Assembly: GCA_016718825.1 (NCBI GenBank)
Contig: JADKCL010000004.1
Location: 248,001 to 312,000, forward strand
Origin: Bacteroidota bacterium
GTDB lineage: Bacteria; Bacteroidota; Bacteroidia; J057; JADKCL01
Direction: 5' to 3'
DNA length: 64,000 nt
This document shows, one piece after another, positions 16,736 to 26,041 of this stretch. The first letter of the stretch is position 1. Every line of letters starts with the position of its first letter. The notes beneath the pieces were generated by a model, which made no database searches, was not told the origin of the DNA, and saw only the letters and a list, made by a program, of their open reading frames with translations. The position numbers and the translations under genes are program-made.

Positions 16736-17454
16736 CACCTATCTCCAAAAATCTCCTGAAACACTGTGAGGCTTTCCGGAATTCTGAAGCCTTCGACGTG
16801 GATTTGGTAGTATTCCATCATGGCCGCGATCAGGTCATTCTTTTCAGCCTTGCTCACCGGGATCGAATGACAATTTGCCAAGTCAACCCTCGAAAAAGCG
16901 AGCGTCATCCAGGCGCCCTTGTCGGCGAGGGCGGCATTCTCCAAGAATCCGTTGCGCAGGTCAAAGTGAATCGGTTTGGTCGGGTCTTCGACCATGTCGC
17001 TCGGCAAAAATCCCAGGTAGCTGCTGAGCTGCACCAGAAAATGCAGAAAAACATGGATCAGGTGCTTGTCCCGACGGTCCAATTCGGCAAGGACATTCCC
17101 CAAAAACTCAAACAAGGGGTAGTTGGGCTCCTCTTCCTTGACGGTCTGATGGAAAATCTCCATCACGACCATGCCGAGCGTGATCTTAACCGGGTCGGTT
17201 TGGAGGGTATGCAGGAAGTAGCGGTTGCTGCTTTCGGTGATGATTTGCAAGTCGCGATTGTCTTTGTGGTAATAGACAATCTCGATCATGCTCATTGGCT
17301 GAAAATAGCTGTGACGCTTGCGTGCGCGTGTGCTCCGGTAACCTTTGATGATGAAATTGCGGCGGCCATACGACTTGGTGTACATGGTGCAGATCAAGCT
17401 CGTATCACCAAACTTCCTCGTATTCAGGACAATGGCCTCCGTCTTGCGGATCAT
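16735..17454 (-). CDS. recO: DNA repair protein RecO
   Basis: 239 residues. The N-terminal OB fold MIRKTEAIVLNTRKFGDTSL-ICTMYTKSYGRRNFI is diagnostic of RecO; the helical C-terminal half follows (LGMVVMEIFHQTV, PLFEFL, HVFLHFLVQLSSYLGFLP). RecO loads RecA on SSB-coated DNA in the RecFOR pathway. The zinc-binding cysteines of some RecO proteins are not seen, as in many Bacteroidota. Its ATG overlaps the stop of the upstream gene (17451-18029) by 4 bases, so the two are translationally coupled. Confidence 0.93.
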   Translation of the reverse strand: MIRKTEAIVLNTRKFGDTSLICTMYTKSYGRRNFIIKGYRSTRARKRHSYFQPMSMIEIVYYHKDNRDLQIITESSNRYFLHTLQTDPVKITLGMVVMEIFHQTVKEEEPNYPLFEFLGNVLAELDRRDKHLIHVFLHFLVQLSSYLGFLPSDMVEDPTKPIHFDLRNGFLENAALADKGAWMTLAFSRVDLANCHSIPVSKAEKNDLIAAMMEYYQIHVEGFRIPESLTVFQEIFGDR

Positions 17455-18029
17455 GGTTGCGCTGAGAGGGCCTTCAGGAAATTGGATGGGGCGGCAAGTA
17501 CAACGGGCAACAATTTGCTGGCATTGGCAAGGGTTTGGGCCTCCTCTTCATAGACCGCACGCAATGGCTCTATATCGGCGAGGGATTGAAGGCTTCGCGC
17601 CGACACGACCATCGGGGAACGGCTGTTGCGAGGGAAGACGTGGATATGTTCCAAGCCCCAAACTTCGCGCAGGCGAATGGCCACATCCAAAGGATCAAGT
17701 GCGACCGAGGATGCGTCTTGGGTTCCCAATGCATTGAGCACCAACAAATCCACTGTTTCTAGCGCCTGCTCCAAAAATTCTTTTCTGACCTGCAATTCAA
17801 GCGCTGTTTTCGCAAAAATGCTCCGCTGATCCCCTGAAAAGGCGTTGTTGGTGATCATTTCCTCACTCATCAACGCAGAGATGCGCTTGGTAACAAACCG
17901 CGTATCGGCTACGGAACCAAAATGGTCGTGCAGGATGATGCTTTTGCCGACTTCCTTGTAATTCCAGACAAGATCCTTGATAAAAGGGGTACTCTTGAGA
18001 TTTTCGGCGCTGAGATAAAGCAGTTTCAT
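17451..18029 (-). CDS. Conserved hypothetical protein between porZ and recO
   Basis: 192 residues, soluble, no signal peptide. It begins MKLLYLSAENLKSTPFIKDLVWNY and carries ADTRFVTKRISALM and LVLNALGTQDAS; the layout (alternating beta strands and helices) suggests a Rossmann-like or amino-acid-kinase-like fold, but no catalytic motif is visible. It overlaps both neighbours by 4 bases (ATGA type): recO downstream and the PorZ gene upstream. Such tight coupling suggests a shared expression unit, not necessarily shared function. Not recognised. Confidence 0.75.
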   Translation of the reverse strand: MKLLYLSAENLKSTPFIKDLVWNYKEVGKSIILHDHFGSVADTRFVTKRISALMSEEMITNNAFSGDQRSIFAKTALELQVRKEFLEQALETVDLLVLNALGTQDASSVALDPLDVAIRLREVWGLEHIHVFPRNSRSPMVVSARSLQSLADIEPLRAVYEEEAQTLANASKLLPVVLAAPSNFLKALSAQP

Positions 18030-20356
18030 GGATTCCTTTCCAAAATGACAAATTTGGCGATGCCTGAATTTTTTCCTTCCTTGTCGGCCACCATCGCGAG
18101 GTAAACGCCGGGCGTGACGCGGTTGCCTGCAGCATCATTTCCGTCCCAGATAGCCTGACCACCCAAGGCCGAAAGTGCCCTGACGAGCCGTCCGGAAACG
18201 GTGGTAATCTTGACTTCGACGTCCTTGTAGGAGCTTGTGATGGCAATCGGACCGTCATAATCGCCTGCAACGGGATTGGGGTATACATAAAGACTGTCGC
18301 TGTTGTCCATTCCGCCGACGGCCTCTCCCATCAAGCTCAACAATCCCTTGCTCGTGCCGACAAAAATTTCGCCAGTCTGCTGATCGATCTGCAGCTCAAG
18401 GATTTGATTGCTGAAAAGCGGGCTGTTGTCTACCGTATAATGTACGACAAGCCGGTTTCCCTGCGGGTTCACGACATACAAACCATTGTCAGTGCCGATC
18501 CATTTACGGTTGGCCCCATCGACAACAATTGCATTGACGCGTTGGTCACGCAAAAGGCAAAAACCTTCGATCACCGGGCAACTCGCATCTGGAAAGGTGG
18601 TATTGAAAACGGCGCTCGGGTTGGCGAATACGGCTACGCCTTCCAATGTCCCCACCCAAATCTGCCCTCTTAAATCCTTTACCATCGAATAAACCGTATT
18701 CGTAGGTAGGCCGCCCCGGCCGATTTCGGATGTGAGACGTTTTACTTTGTCGTCGGTGGTCACATCCAAGGTCCCATTTTCGTTAAAAACGGTGATTCCT
18801 AAGCCTTGGTTGTTGATCCACTTGCTTCCCCAATCATCGATGACCATTCCGATCGGATAGGTTCCTCCAAGGGAATAGGGATACCAAACAGAATCCTCCG
18901 AACTGAACACATTGAGATTGAAGTCCGCGACGATGCCTGTTGCCCAGAGGTTTTTGCTCTTGTCCACCGCAAGCGCGCTGATGCGGATGGAGTTCCCAAC
19001 CCCGTTGTTGAGGTTGGAGTTCATCGGAGTCCAAACATGGGTGATTTTGCCAGCTTGGAGGCGAATAACGCCATGGTTCCAGCTACCCATGTAGCATACG
19101 CTGTCTTCCAATTGATAACATCCTCGCGCAAATTCCGCCCAGACGGAGTCGCGTGAAAGTTCGTCGTCCACGTCAAAGCGGTGCCAACCTTTGTTGGGAT
19201 TGAAGTGCCAGAATCCGTCGGTATTTCCGGCAGGTGCCGATGAGCCGCCCTTCCCTTCAGGGCCTACATAAAACTCTTGGTTACCCACGGCAAGTGCGGT
19301 GACTTTGTTGTTGTAGGGTCCCGGCGGATAGGCAGCTTCCAAGGAATCAAATACGCCGAGGTATTTGCTCAAACTTGTGACCGTATCGCCGATCATGACC
19401 AAATTGGAGTCCACATAGCCGCATTGGGTGTTGCCGCGTGCAAAAACAAGGGATTGCTGTCCACCGGGGGCCACGATCCTGATCACCGTACTGTAGGTGA
19501 GCAGCAAATAGTCGCCCCATCCCTTCACATAACGCCACCGCTGTGGTGGAATCGGTGCAGCGGACCATTGTGATGTTCCTCTGTTCCTATGATACAAGGT
19601 ATCTTCAATTTCCAAATAGTCTTTGGAATCGGTGCTTGCCAAAAAGTTGGAATGGCCGGGCTGCAGTCCATTGGATCCGGTGACTTCGGTCCAAGCACTC
19701 GGGAGGGTCAAGTTGGGGTGATCGTAGGAGGCGCGCCAAGCGCCATGTTCGCCCATCGCCACAAAAATCGAGTCGCCAAATACATGGATGTCGCGCACCG
19801 GCACGCCGGTCGGACAGCCGCCAACCTTGGTCACCGTTGCACGCGTTTCTTCCTTCGGAATGTCATATATCACCACGCCAAATTCGGTGGCGATGTAGAG
19901 CAAGTCACCGATGGAAATCATTTTGTTGATGGTTTTGGCAGGGTACAATTCGGTGCGTTGAATGTCACTGACAAACCCAAATCCATCCTCGGGATTTGTA
20001 AACGTGTTGATCATCCCATCGCTAAAACCGACAAAAAACTTCCCGGTTGCTGCGTGGTAATGGATTGCTGTGGGGTCAATTTGGCTCATTCCTTCGACAG
20101 AAGTGAAGGAGCGTGTCTTTTTGGTGATGAGGTTGTAGGTAAACAATCCGCCTTTGGAAATGACATAAAATTCATCCCCGACCTTGACGATCTGCTTCGG
20201 CGAATTGTGGCTGGTATAGGCAGTCCATTGATTGACAGGGGCAATCCGCTGTGCCGAGACCATTGAAGTCAAACCTCCCAACCCGATACCTAGCAAGAGC
20301 AAAACGGCAATGGAAATCTTGCGCACAACAGCAAAGGAATTTGCGCAGTGTTTCAT
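18026..20356 (-). CDS. porZ: PorZ-family T9SS surface protein (two beta-propellers plus sorting domain)
   Basis: 776 residues from the ATG at 20356, one base after the stop of the upstream paralogue. A signal peptide (ends near MVSAQ) leads into a PorZ N-terminal propeller: QWTAYTSHNSPKQIVKVGDE, GLFTYNLITKK, GMSQIDPTAIHY, and KTINKMISIGDLLYIATEFG-VVIYDIPKEE. A second propeller with two-component-regulator-like blades follows (MVKDLRGQIWVGTLEGVAVF; RKWIGTDNGLYVVN). The C-terminal part is a T9SS domain (LYVYPNPV ... VKITTVSGRLVRAL ... PGVYLAMVA). In Porphyromonas, PorZ is a surface component needed to attach A-LPS to T9SS cargo. It is the second of two tandem paralogues and lies upstream of recO. 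Confidence 0.85.
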   Translation of the reverse strand: MKHCANSFAVVRKISIAVLLLLGIGLGGLTSMVSAQRIAPVNQWTAYTSHNSPKQIVKVGDEFYVISKGGLFTYNLITKKTRSFTSVEGMSQIDPTAIHYHAATGKFFVGFSDGMINTFTNPEDGFGFVSDIQRTELYPAKTINKMISIGDLLYIATEFGVVIYDIPKEETRATVTKVGGCPTGVPVRDIHVFGDSIFVAMGEHGAWRASYDHPNLTLPSAWTEVTGSNGLQPGHSNFLASTDSKDYLEIEDTLYHRNRGTSQWSAAPIPPQRWRYVKGWGDYLLLTYSTVIRIVAPGGQQSLVFARGNTQCGYVDSNLVMIGDTVTSLSKYLGVFDSLEAAYPPGPYNNKVTALAVGNQEFYVGPEGKGGSSAPAGNTDGFWHFNPNKGWHRFDVDDELSRDSVWAEFARGCYQLEDSVCYMGSWNHGVIRLQAGKITHVWTPMNSNLNNGVGNSIRISALAVDKSKNLWATGIVADFNLNVFSSEDSVWYPYSLGGTYPIGMVIDDWGSKWINNQGLGITVFNENGTLDVTTDDKVKRLTSEIGRGGLPTNTVYSMVKDLRGQIWVGTLEGVAVFANPSAVFNTTFPDASCPVIEGFCLLRDQRVNAIVVDGANRKWIGTDNGLYVVNPQGNRLVVHYTVDNSPLFSNQILELQIDQQTGEIFVGTSKGLLSLMGEAVGGMDNSDSLYVYPNPVAGDYDGPIAITSSYKDVEVKITTVSGRLVRALSALGGQAIWDGNDAAGNRVTPGVYLAMVADKEGKNSGIAKFVILERNP

Positions 20357-20357
20357 G

Positions 20358-22661
20358 TCAATTTTGTTTTTCAAGAATTGCGATTTTAGTGATTCCAGCG
20401 CCCTTGCCGTCAGGATCAGCCACAAATGCCAAATAGATCCCGGGAGTGACCATGTTTCCGTAAGTATCCCGCAAATCCCAAGGCACTTCACCGCCATGTG
20501 AGTCGAGTTCACGCACCAGCCTTCCGGAAACCGTGGTGATTTTGACCTTCGAATACCGACGCATGCCCTTGATCATCACTGCGGTTTCCTGATCCAGTAT
20601 CGCCGGATTGGGATAGGCATAAAGTTCAGCAGCATTGGCGCGGCCCTCAATGGCATCGCCGATATAGCTGATGGTTCCCTTGGCAGTACCAAAGTACACT
20701 TCACCCGTCCATTGGTCAATGGCGATGCTTTGAACGACATCATCCAACAACGGCGAATTTTCCGTGGTAAAATGCTTGAGCACCTCGGTCCCGTCCAAAT
20801 TGACCAAAAAGGCCCCGTTTTCGGTGGCTATCCACTTGCGGTTGTAGCCATCCACGGCAATGTCATTCACCTGCTGATCCCTGAAAAGGCAGTATCCATC
20901 AATGATGGGGCACGCTGCATCCTGAAAATCATTGGTCCACAGCAAACTTGGATCATACATGATGGATACCCCTTCGCTCGTACCGATCCAGATCTGCAAG
21001 TCATGGTCTTGGACGACGCAATTCACGGTGCCATTGGGGAGTCCTCCCCTGCCGTAGGCAGTGGTGATTGCAATCCAACGGTCATCTGACAGCACCTCGG
21101 GCGTGTAATTGTCATTGAAGACCACCAAACCGGAGCCGTTGTTAATGATCCACTTGTTTCCGAGGTCATCGACCGTGATCCCAAACGCATACAACGGAAT
21201 CGGAGATACAAAGGCATGCCATTGGCCTTGTGGGTCCAGCATGTTAAGCTGGGTATTGTTCAAACCTTGGGTGATCCAAAGGTTCCCGACATCGTCAAAA
21301 ACCAATCCGGAAACCATGTGGCCCGCTGTGCCCAACCTTAATCCGCTATTTGCCGAGGTGTAGGTGCGCACAACCTCACCGCCTTGCAATTCGACGAGCC
21401 CTTCTCCCCAAGAACCTACGAAACAGCGACCACTCAACGTATCGATCGCCACACGGTAAAAGTCCATGTACACCGAGTCAACCGAAAGCGTACCAATACG
21501 GTGGTCGTTGATTTTCCATCCGTCTTTGTGCAGGTTGAAATAAGGGATGCCGGATTTGTCATACGATCTCGCCGAACTGCCAACGCGACCTTTGGGGGCA
21601 ATGTACATTTCACCTTTGTGGGCAGCGATATCTACGACTTGGTTGTTGCGGGGTCCTGCGGGTCCGGCAGGCAAAAGTCCCGTTCCGAACTTCAGGTGTT
21701 GGAGCCCAGCAAACCGGTCTCCGATCATCATGTCACCAAATTTGTGAATGTAATTGCAGCGAATGATTCCCTCATTGTCAAAGGAAATGATGTTGCTGTC
21801 GGGATAGAGCACCACGCCTGTCGAGGGAGACAAGGTTGCGTAAACGTTGCGGTTGGAGGCATTAAGGTAAAGATATTGCCCGACAGGCAGATTGGAGCGT
21901 GTCCAATTTTGCCCGGGCCGCTTTTGAAATACAGTATCTGCAACTTGGGCAAACACCACATCCTCAGTCGCGCAGACATAGTTGCTGCTTCCGCTAGGCA
22001 ATCCAAGTTGCCCCGATTCTTGGCGCCAAATTCCGGGCAGGGTCAGATTCGAAGCCGACAAATCTGACGACCAAACACCCAATGCCCCCATCGAAATCCA
22101 TAGCCTGCCGTTTGCCTTGGTGACGGCTCGTACGACGATTCCGGTCGTATTGCTCGCAACCTTTGTAATGGCATAACGCGTTTCCTTGGCAAGAATGTCA
22201 TACACGACTACCCCAAAATCAGTCGCAACATACAGCAGGCCTTCGCTGGCAAAAAAGTGATTGATGCCTTTGGTGGTAAACTGCTCGTTGCGATGGATAT
22301 CGGTGACGTAGTGGAGTTGTCCATCGGCATCAAGGTAGTTGATCATGCCATTTTTGAACCCGATAAAAACACGTCTCGTGACGGGATCGGCCAACAATGC
22401 CGTGGCATCGACGCTGCTCAGTCCATTGACGCGCGTGTAGGTAGCGATACTGGCATCTCCCACATTGTAAAGTACCACGCCGCCGTCGGAGATCGCATAA
22501 ATCGAATCCCCCAATCCGGAGATTTCAGTGATATTTTTGTGGCTGACATAGGCATGCCACCCGTCATACGGCGCGATCAGGCCCTCGTTTTGTGCGGCAA
22601 GTTGATCCCACCCCCAAATCAAGGACAACAGCAGAAGGTATTTTGAGAATTGTGCTTTCAA
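20358..22661 (-). CDS. PorZ-family T9SS surface protein, tandem paralogue
   Basis: About 767 residues if started at the TTG at 22661, which begins a signal peptide (LKAQFSKYLLLLSLIWGWDQ then LAAQ). The longer ATG frame from 22790 starts upstream of a good promoter box (22709-22716), so the TTG is preferred. The first propeller is clearly homologous to the neighbouring PorZ (GWHAYVSHKNITEISGLGDS; GLSSVDATALLADP; KGINHFFASEGLLYVATDFG), as are the second propeller (VVQDHDLQIWIGTSEGVSIM) and the T9SS C-terminal domain (ELYAYPNPAILD ... KITTVSGRLVRELDS ... GIYLAFVAD). Its stop overlaps the next start region by TGA-C-ATG, so both are translated from one message. Confidence 0.82.
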   Translation of the reverse strand: MKAQFSKYLLLLSLIWGWDQLAAQNEGLIAPYDGWHAYVSHKNITEISGLGDSIYAISDGGVVLYNVGDASIATYTRVNGLSSVDATALLADPVTRRVFIGFKNGMINYLDADGQLHYVTDIHRNEQFTTKGINHFFASEGLLYVATDFGVVVYDILAKETRYAITKVASNTTGIVVRAVTKANGRLWISMGALGVWSSDLSASNLTLPGIWRQESGQLGLPSGSSNYVCATEDVVFAQVADTVFQKRPGQNWTRSNLPVGQYLYLNASNRNVYATLSPSTGVVLYPDSNIISFDNEGIIRCNYIHKFGDMMIGDRFAGLQHLKFGTGLLPAGPAGPRNNQVVDIAAHKGEMYIAPKGRVGSSARSYDKSGIPYFNLHKDGWKINDHRIGTLSVDSVYMDFYRVAIDTLSGRCFVGSWGEGLVELQGGEVVRTYTSANSGLRLGTAGHMVSGLVFDDVGNLWITQGLNNTQLNMLDPQGQWHAFVSPIPLYAFGITVDDLGNKWIINNGSGLVVFNDNYTPEVLSDDRWIAITTAYGRGGLPNGTVNCVVQDHDLQIWIGTSEGVSIMYDPSLLWTNDFQDAACPIIDGYCLFRDQQVNDIAVDGYNRKWIATENGAFLVNLDGTEVLKHFTTENSPLLDDVVQSIAIDQWTGEVYFGTAKGTISYIGDAIEGRANAAELYAYPNPAILDQETAVMIKGMRRYSKVKITTVSGRLVRELDSHGGEVPWDLRDTYGNMVTPGIYLAFVADPDGKGAGITKIAILEKQN

Positions 22662-22708
22662 AAGTCTTTCTATAGGCTGGAAAATCTGATTTCCGTCGCC
22701 TTCGGAGA

Positions 22709-22716
22709 CAAAGTTA
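22709..22716 (-). promoter_or_regulatory. -7 box for the porZ-porZ-recO operon
   Basis: TAACTTTG on the minus strand is an exact match to TAnnTTTG, about 48 bases before the TTG at 22661. No good -33 TTG was found. Confidence 0.4.
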
Positions 22717-22826
22717 ATGAAATCTTGAGGGCAGAGATAGGTAAAAAGAACTACCGAAACTGGAATCAACAACCTTCCAAAACCATCCAAAATGGAGCTT
22801 CGAAGGACATTCCACCTGAAATCCTG

Positions 22827-22858
22827 TTGTCCCTTGCAATTTCTGCCAACTAGCTTTG
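22827..22858 (+). promoter_or_regulatory. Bacteroidota-type promoter
   Basis: TTG (22827-22829), 21 bases, then TAGCTTTG (22851-22858). It implies transcription from about 22865 for the membrane-protein gene, which argues for a start downstream of the earliest TTG at 22856. Confidence 0.5.
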
Positions 22859-22894
22859 CACAACCACAGACCGAACCTGCTATCTTGCAACACC

Positions 22895-23803
22895 TTGAAT
22901 CCGGAAAACAATCGACTGCTGCGCTGGGTCTGCCATCTTTTGCTGGCTGTCTTTGTCGCCAATGCTGCCAACAAGTTTTTTGTTGCAGACCTCGAGCACG
23001 AGCAGTTGCTGGGGTTTTATGACCGCATTTTCAAATTCATCGGCGATGCACCCGACCAATTTCGCATCCTGCCGCTGCTTCCTTTGAAGTTGCTCTGCGA
23101 ATTTCTTCCCTTCAACCATGCCGTTTTGGCTTACAATTCCGTATTCGGATTTGTCGTATTGGAATTGCTTTGGCTTCTGACCAACAAATTGTCAGTCAGT
23201 TGGCGCTGGGGAATCGGTTTCGGATACTGCATTCTCTACATTTTTTTTCAATACACGGGTTGGCGTCCCGACACGATGGGGCTCATGGCACTTTGCCTCA
23301 CGGCGGCACTGATTTTGAGAGACATGCGGGATTCAAGCCTCCGCGCTGTCTTGTATGCCTTGATGGTGGTTGCCCTCAGCTTCAGTCGTGCAGACATCGC
23401 ACTCATCTACGCCCTGTTTGCAACATTTTACCGCAATCGAGGCTATGCCATCTTGATTCCGATCCCCATTATTGCCCAAATCTTGCTCGGAGAAGTCATT
23501 TTTCCCGAAGCTGCCTATTATTCCAAAGTGATCATGATCGAAGACAACATCAAGTTGTACTACTTGTTGCGGAACCCGGCGACCTACCTCATTTTAGCCG
23601 CTTTGATTGTCTTCCGACAACAAATCACGCAGTTTGTCAAGCGGAATTTCAAGATTAACTATTACTTTTATTTGCTGTTGGTCGGATACTTCCTTTTAAC
23701 AATGGTGGTCGGCCGAATCAATGAGTATCGATTGTATATGCCTTTTATTCCGCTTTTGTTGATGATATCGGATGGAGCAAAGCACAGACAAAGAAAGCCA
23801 TAA
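22895..23803 (+). CDS. Polytopic membrane protein of unknown function
   Basis: About 302 residues; no ATG exists at the 5' end, and the TTG at 22895 lies downstream of the predicted promoter (TTG at 22856 is the alternative). Roughly seven or eight hydrophobic segments are visible (LLLAVFVANAANKFFV; FGFVVLELLWLLT; GIGFGYCILYIFFQYTG; YLILAALIVF; YYFYLLLVGYFLLTMVVG). The layout and positively charged short loops resemble EpsG- or glycosyltransferase-associated membrane proteins, but no catalytic motif is seen. It overlaps the HAD phosphatase gene by 32 bases, so the two are cotranscribed. Confidence 0.7.
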   Translation: MNPENNRLLRWVCHLLLAVFVANAANKFFVADLEHEQLLGFYDRIFKFIGDAPDQFRILPLLPLKLLCEFLPFNHAVLAYNSVFGFVVLELLWLLTNKLSVSWRWGIGFGYCILYIFFQYTGWRPDTMGLMALCLTAALILRDMRDSSLRAVLYALMVVALSFSRADIALIYALFATFYRNRGYAILIPIPIIAQILLGEVIFPEAAYYSKVIMIEDNIKLYYLLRNPATYLILAALIVFRQQITQFVKRNFKINYYFYLLLVGYFLLTMVVGRINEYRLYMPFIPLLLMISDGAKHRQRKP

Positions 23804-24386
23804 GCTCGCCCTATTTGACTTTGATGGTACCCTCACACGTGAGGATACGATGTTTGCTTTTGTGAAATTCGCCAAGGGGAGCTCACAATTGTTCTGGAGC
23901 TTTGTCGTCCTGGGACCGATGCTGTTCTTGTACAAGATCGGGCGTTATCCTGCAGAAAAGGCAAAAAAACGCTTCCTCAAATTCCACTTTGACGGCATGC
24001 TACGCACCGACCTCGAGGAATTGGGTACCAGTTTTTGCGCCGACGAGCTTCCTCGGCTATTTCAAGACGAAGCCCTTGAAAAACTGCATTTCCACCGTTC
24101 CAAAGGCCATGAAGTTTATGTCGTAACCGCATCCCTTGACATCTGGGTCTGCCCGTGGCTCGAAACGCAAGGCATCAAAGGCATTTGTACCAAAGCAGCC
24201 TGGCAAGACGACAAGTTCCACGGCGAATTTGATGGACCCAACTGCAACGGACCCGAAAAGGCCCGCCGGATTCTGGAAGAGATTGACCTCAAGCAATTTG
24301 AGCGGATCTACGCCTACGGGGATTCAAAGGGTGACAATGAGATGTTTGCGCTGGCGCACCGGAAATTTTACCGGAAGTTTGCTTGA
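23772..24386 (+). CDS. HAD-IB family phosphatase (SerB-like)
   Basis: 204 residues. HAD motifs: I FDFDGTLTREDT, II VVTASLD (the Thr/Ser after TA), III the Lys in GPNCNGPEKARRI, IV YAYGDSKGDNEM. This is the HAD-IB subclass with a helical cap (about 30-100) that includes phosphoserine phosphatase and the phosphatidylglycerophosphate-type enzymes. Acts in the cytoplasm or at the membrane face (cap segment QLFWSFVVLGPMLFLYKIG is hydrophobic). It overlaps the preceding membrane-protein gene, suggesting a lipid or glycan pathway step. Confidence 0.85.
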   Translation: MEQSTDKESHKLALFDFDGTLTREDTMFAFVKFAKGSSQLFWSFVVLGPMLFLYKIGRYPAEKAKKRFLKFHFDGMLRTDLEELGTSFCADELPRLFQDEALEKLHFHRSKGHEVYVVTASLDIWVCPWLETQGIKGICTKAAWQDDKFHGEFDGPNCNGPEKARRILEEIDLKQFERIYAYGDSKGDNEMFALAHRKFYRKFA

Positions 24387-24428
24387 TCGGGGCGGCTGCA
24401 TATTGATCAATTGACTCAAAATCAACGA

Positions 24429-25649
24429 CTACCAAGTCGGATAACAAATAAAATACTTCTTCACCGGACTCGAAAGCGCCATGATGTTGTGCATGTCGCT
24501 CGCCGTGCTGATGTTTTCAATGGTGCCGTCTTTGTGCACGATTTCAATAGGCTCCTGCGGACCGGCGACGTAGGCCATGTTGCTGATGTCACCCGAAAAC
24601 ACGAAATACTTGATTTCCTGATCGTTGAGGCCCAATCGACGGCGATAATCCGCTCTCAATTCCTGGATTTTGGCCTCGGGGAATGGGGTATCCTGCAATC
24701 TTGCCTTCAAAAGTTTCCGTTGCAACAGATTGTCGCAGAGGATTTCCAAGACCTTGTCCCCCGAATGCCGCCATTGTTTGATGGCGACCATGATGTCGTT
24801 GTCATCCAACTCGATGTAGCGCTGAATGATCTCGGGTGTGATCGTGGGTTCGAGCAAGGTATTTTGGCCGAACAGGAATTCCAAAGCCTCTGTTTTCCAG
24901 AGCTTGTGGTTGCCATACATCAATTCCTTGGCCCGCTTGAGGATGTTCACGATCATGTATTCGCCAGCAAGCACTGCGCGGTGCAAGTACACCTGCCAAT
25001 ACATGAGCCTGCGCGCCACGATGAACTTCTCGACCGAATAAATGCCCTTGCTTTCCACGACGATACGGTCGTCGACGACATTCAAGGTCTTGATGATGCG
25101 GCTCGCACTCACCAAACCTTCGACGACGCCCGTGAAATAGCTGTCGCGTTTCAGGTAATCCAAGCGGTCCATGTCCAGCTGACTCGACACCAACTGATGC
25201 AAAAATTTCCGCGGATAGGTCCCTTCGAAGATCTGAATGGCCAAGGTCAGCTTACCGTGAAAACGCTGATTGAGATACTGCATCAGCGCCTTGCTCATGC
25301 GCTCGTGGTGCAAGCCCTGCAAGATCACGCTCTCCAACGCATGCGAAAACGGGCCATGGCCGATGTCGTGCAAAAGAATGGCGATGAGTGTGGCCTCGTA
25401 TTCCTCGGGACTGATCGTCGCGCCCTTGGAGCGCAGCACATCCAAGGCTTGACCCGTCAGGTGCATCGCGCCAATGCAATGGTTGAAGCGGCTATGCACC
25501 GCGCCCGGATACACCAACGAACTCAATGCCAATTGCTGAATGCGGCGCAGCCGCTGAAACACATCGGTATCGATCAAATCCAAGATGATCCCCCGTGGAA
25601 TTTCGATAAACCCGTGCACGGGGTCGTTGATGATCTTGTTTTGATTCAC
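24429..25649 (-). CDS. HD-domain phosphohydrolase (dGTPase/SAMHD1-like)
   Basis: About 406 residues using the GTG at 25649, which begins VNQNKIINDPVHGFIEIP, the usual start of this family; an ATG at 25682 is the alternative. The HD metal site is complete: R-x-x-HSRFNHCIGAMHL, LLHDIGHGPFSHALE, and SSQLDMDRLDYLKRD. The YFTGVVEGL and MYWQVYLHRA stretches are also typical. Relatives hydrolyse dNTPs or act as regulatory phosphohydrolases; the substrate here is unknown. A TATCTTTG box (25671-25678) lies 22 bases before the GTG. It converges with the HAD gene and is divergent from porX. Confidence 0.85.
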   Translation of the reverse strand: MNQNKIINDPVHGFIEIPRGIILDLIDTDVFQRLRRIQQLALSSLVYPGAVHSRFNHCIGAMHLTGQALDVLRSKGATISPEEYEATLIAILLHDIGHGPFSHALESVILQGLHHERMSKALMQYLNQRFHGKLTLAIQIFEGTYPRKFLHQLVSSQLDMDRLDYLKRDSYFTGVVEGLVSASRIIKTLNVVDDRIVVESKGIYSVEKFIVARRLMYWQVYLHRAVLAGEYMIVNILKRAKELMYGNHKLWKTEALEFLFGQNTLLEPTITPEIIQRYIELDDNDIMVAIKQWRHSGDKVLEILCDNLLQRKLLKARLQDTPFPEAKIQELRADYRRRLGLNDQEIKYFVFSGDISNMAYVAGPQEPIEIVHKDGTIENISTASDMHNIMALSSPVKKYFICYPTW

Positions 25650-25670
25650 AATGCGCAGTCTCAGAACGGG

Positions 25671-25678
25671 CAAAGATA
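25671..25678 (-). promoter_or_regulatory. -7 box of the HD-hydrolase gene
   Basis: TATCTTTG on the minus strand (exact TAnnTTTG), placed just downstream of the ATG at 25682. It favours the GTG start at 25649. Confidence 0.4.
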
Positions 25679-25819
25679 GCATTTCGGAACGCATTTTCAG
25701 AGGCCAATTCGAAGGCGGAAAAATCAACATTTGTTTTTCCGATTCGCCACAACCATCTTTACCCATTCTCGTAAGTAGCACAGTTACTCAAAATTTTCGC
25801 CTATCGTCCCTGCGTTTAC

Positions 25820-25986
25820 ATAAGGAATATGCTTTTGATAAAATCCATGATGATGCGCAGGATTTTTGGTTTCTGGCAAGGCGCTTGAAACGAGTCGTAG
25901 CAGCGCTACGACCGTTTTAAGCAACGCAGCCAGGGGCCAAAAAAACAAGCATTAGATTGGATTTTATTGAAAGCTTATTCCTAGGC
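25820..25986. repeat. 167-bp foldback (MITE-like) element
   Basis: Left and right halves are reverse complements over about 80 bases with scattered mismatches. Left arm words: AAGGAATATGCTTTTGATAA and AATCC near 25822-25845, then TTTTTGGTTTCTGGC, CGCTTGAAACGA and GTCGTAGC; the right arm repeats each in reverse order up to 25985. The centre is GTCGTAGC-agc-GCTACGAC (about 25894-25912). No open reading frame; 56 bases upstream of the porX start codon. Confidence 0.8.
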
Positions 25987-26041
25987 TCTTTTTCAATCAA
26001 TTGCGTACTTTCGCCCTGCTGCAAAGCCGCAACAACGTAAA

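Noticed and set aside
24411..25679. 422-residue plus-strand frame opposite the HD hydrolase
   Set aside because: The minus strand carries the complete HD metal site; the plus frame has no motif.
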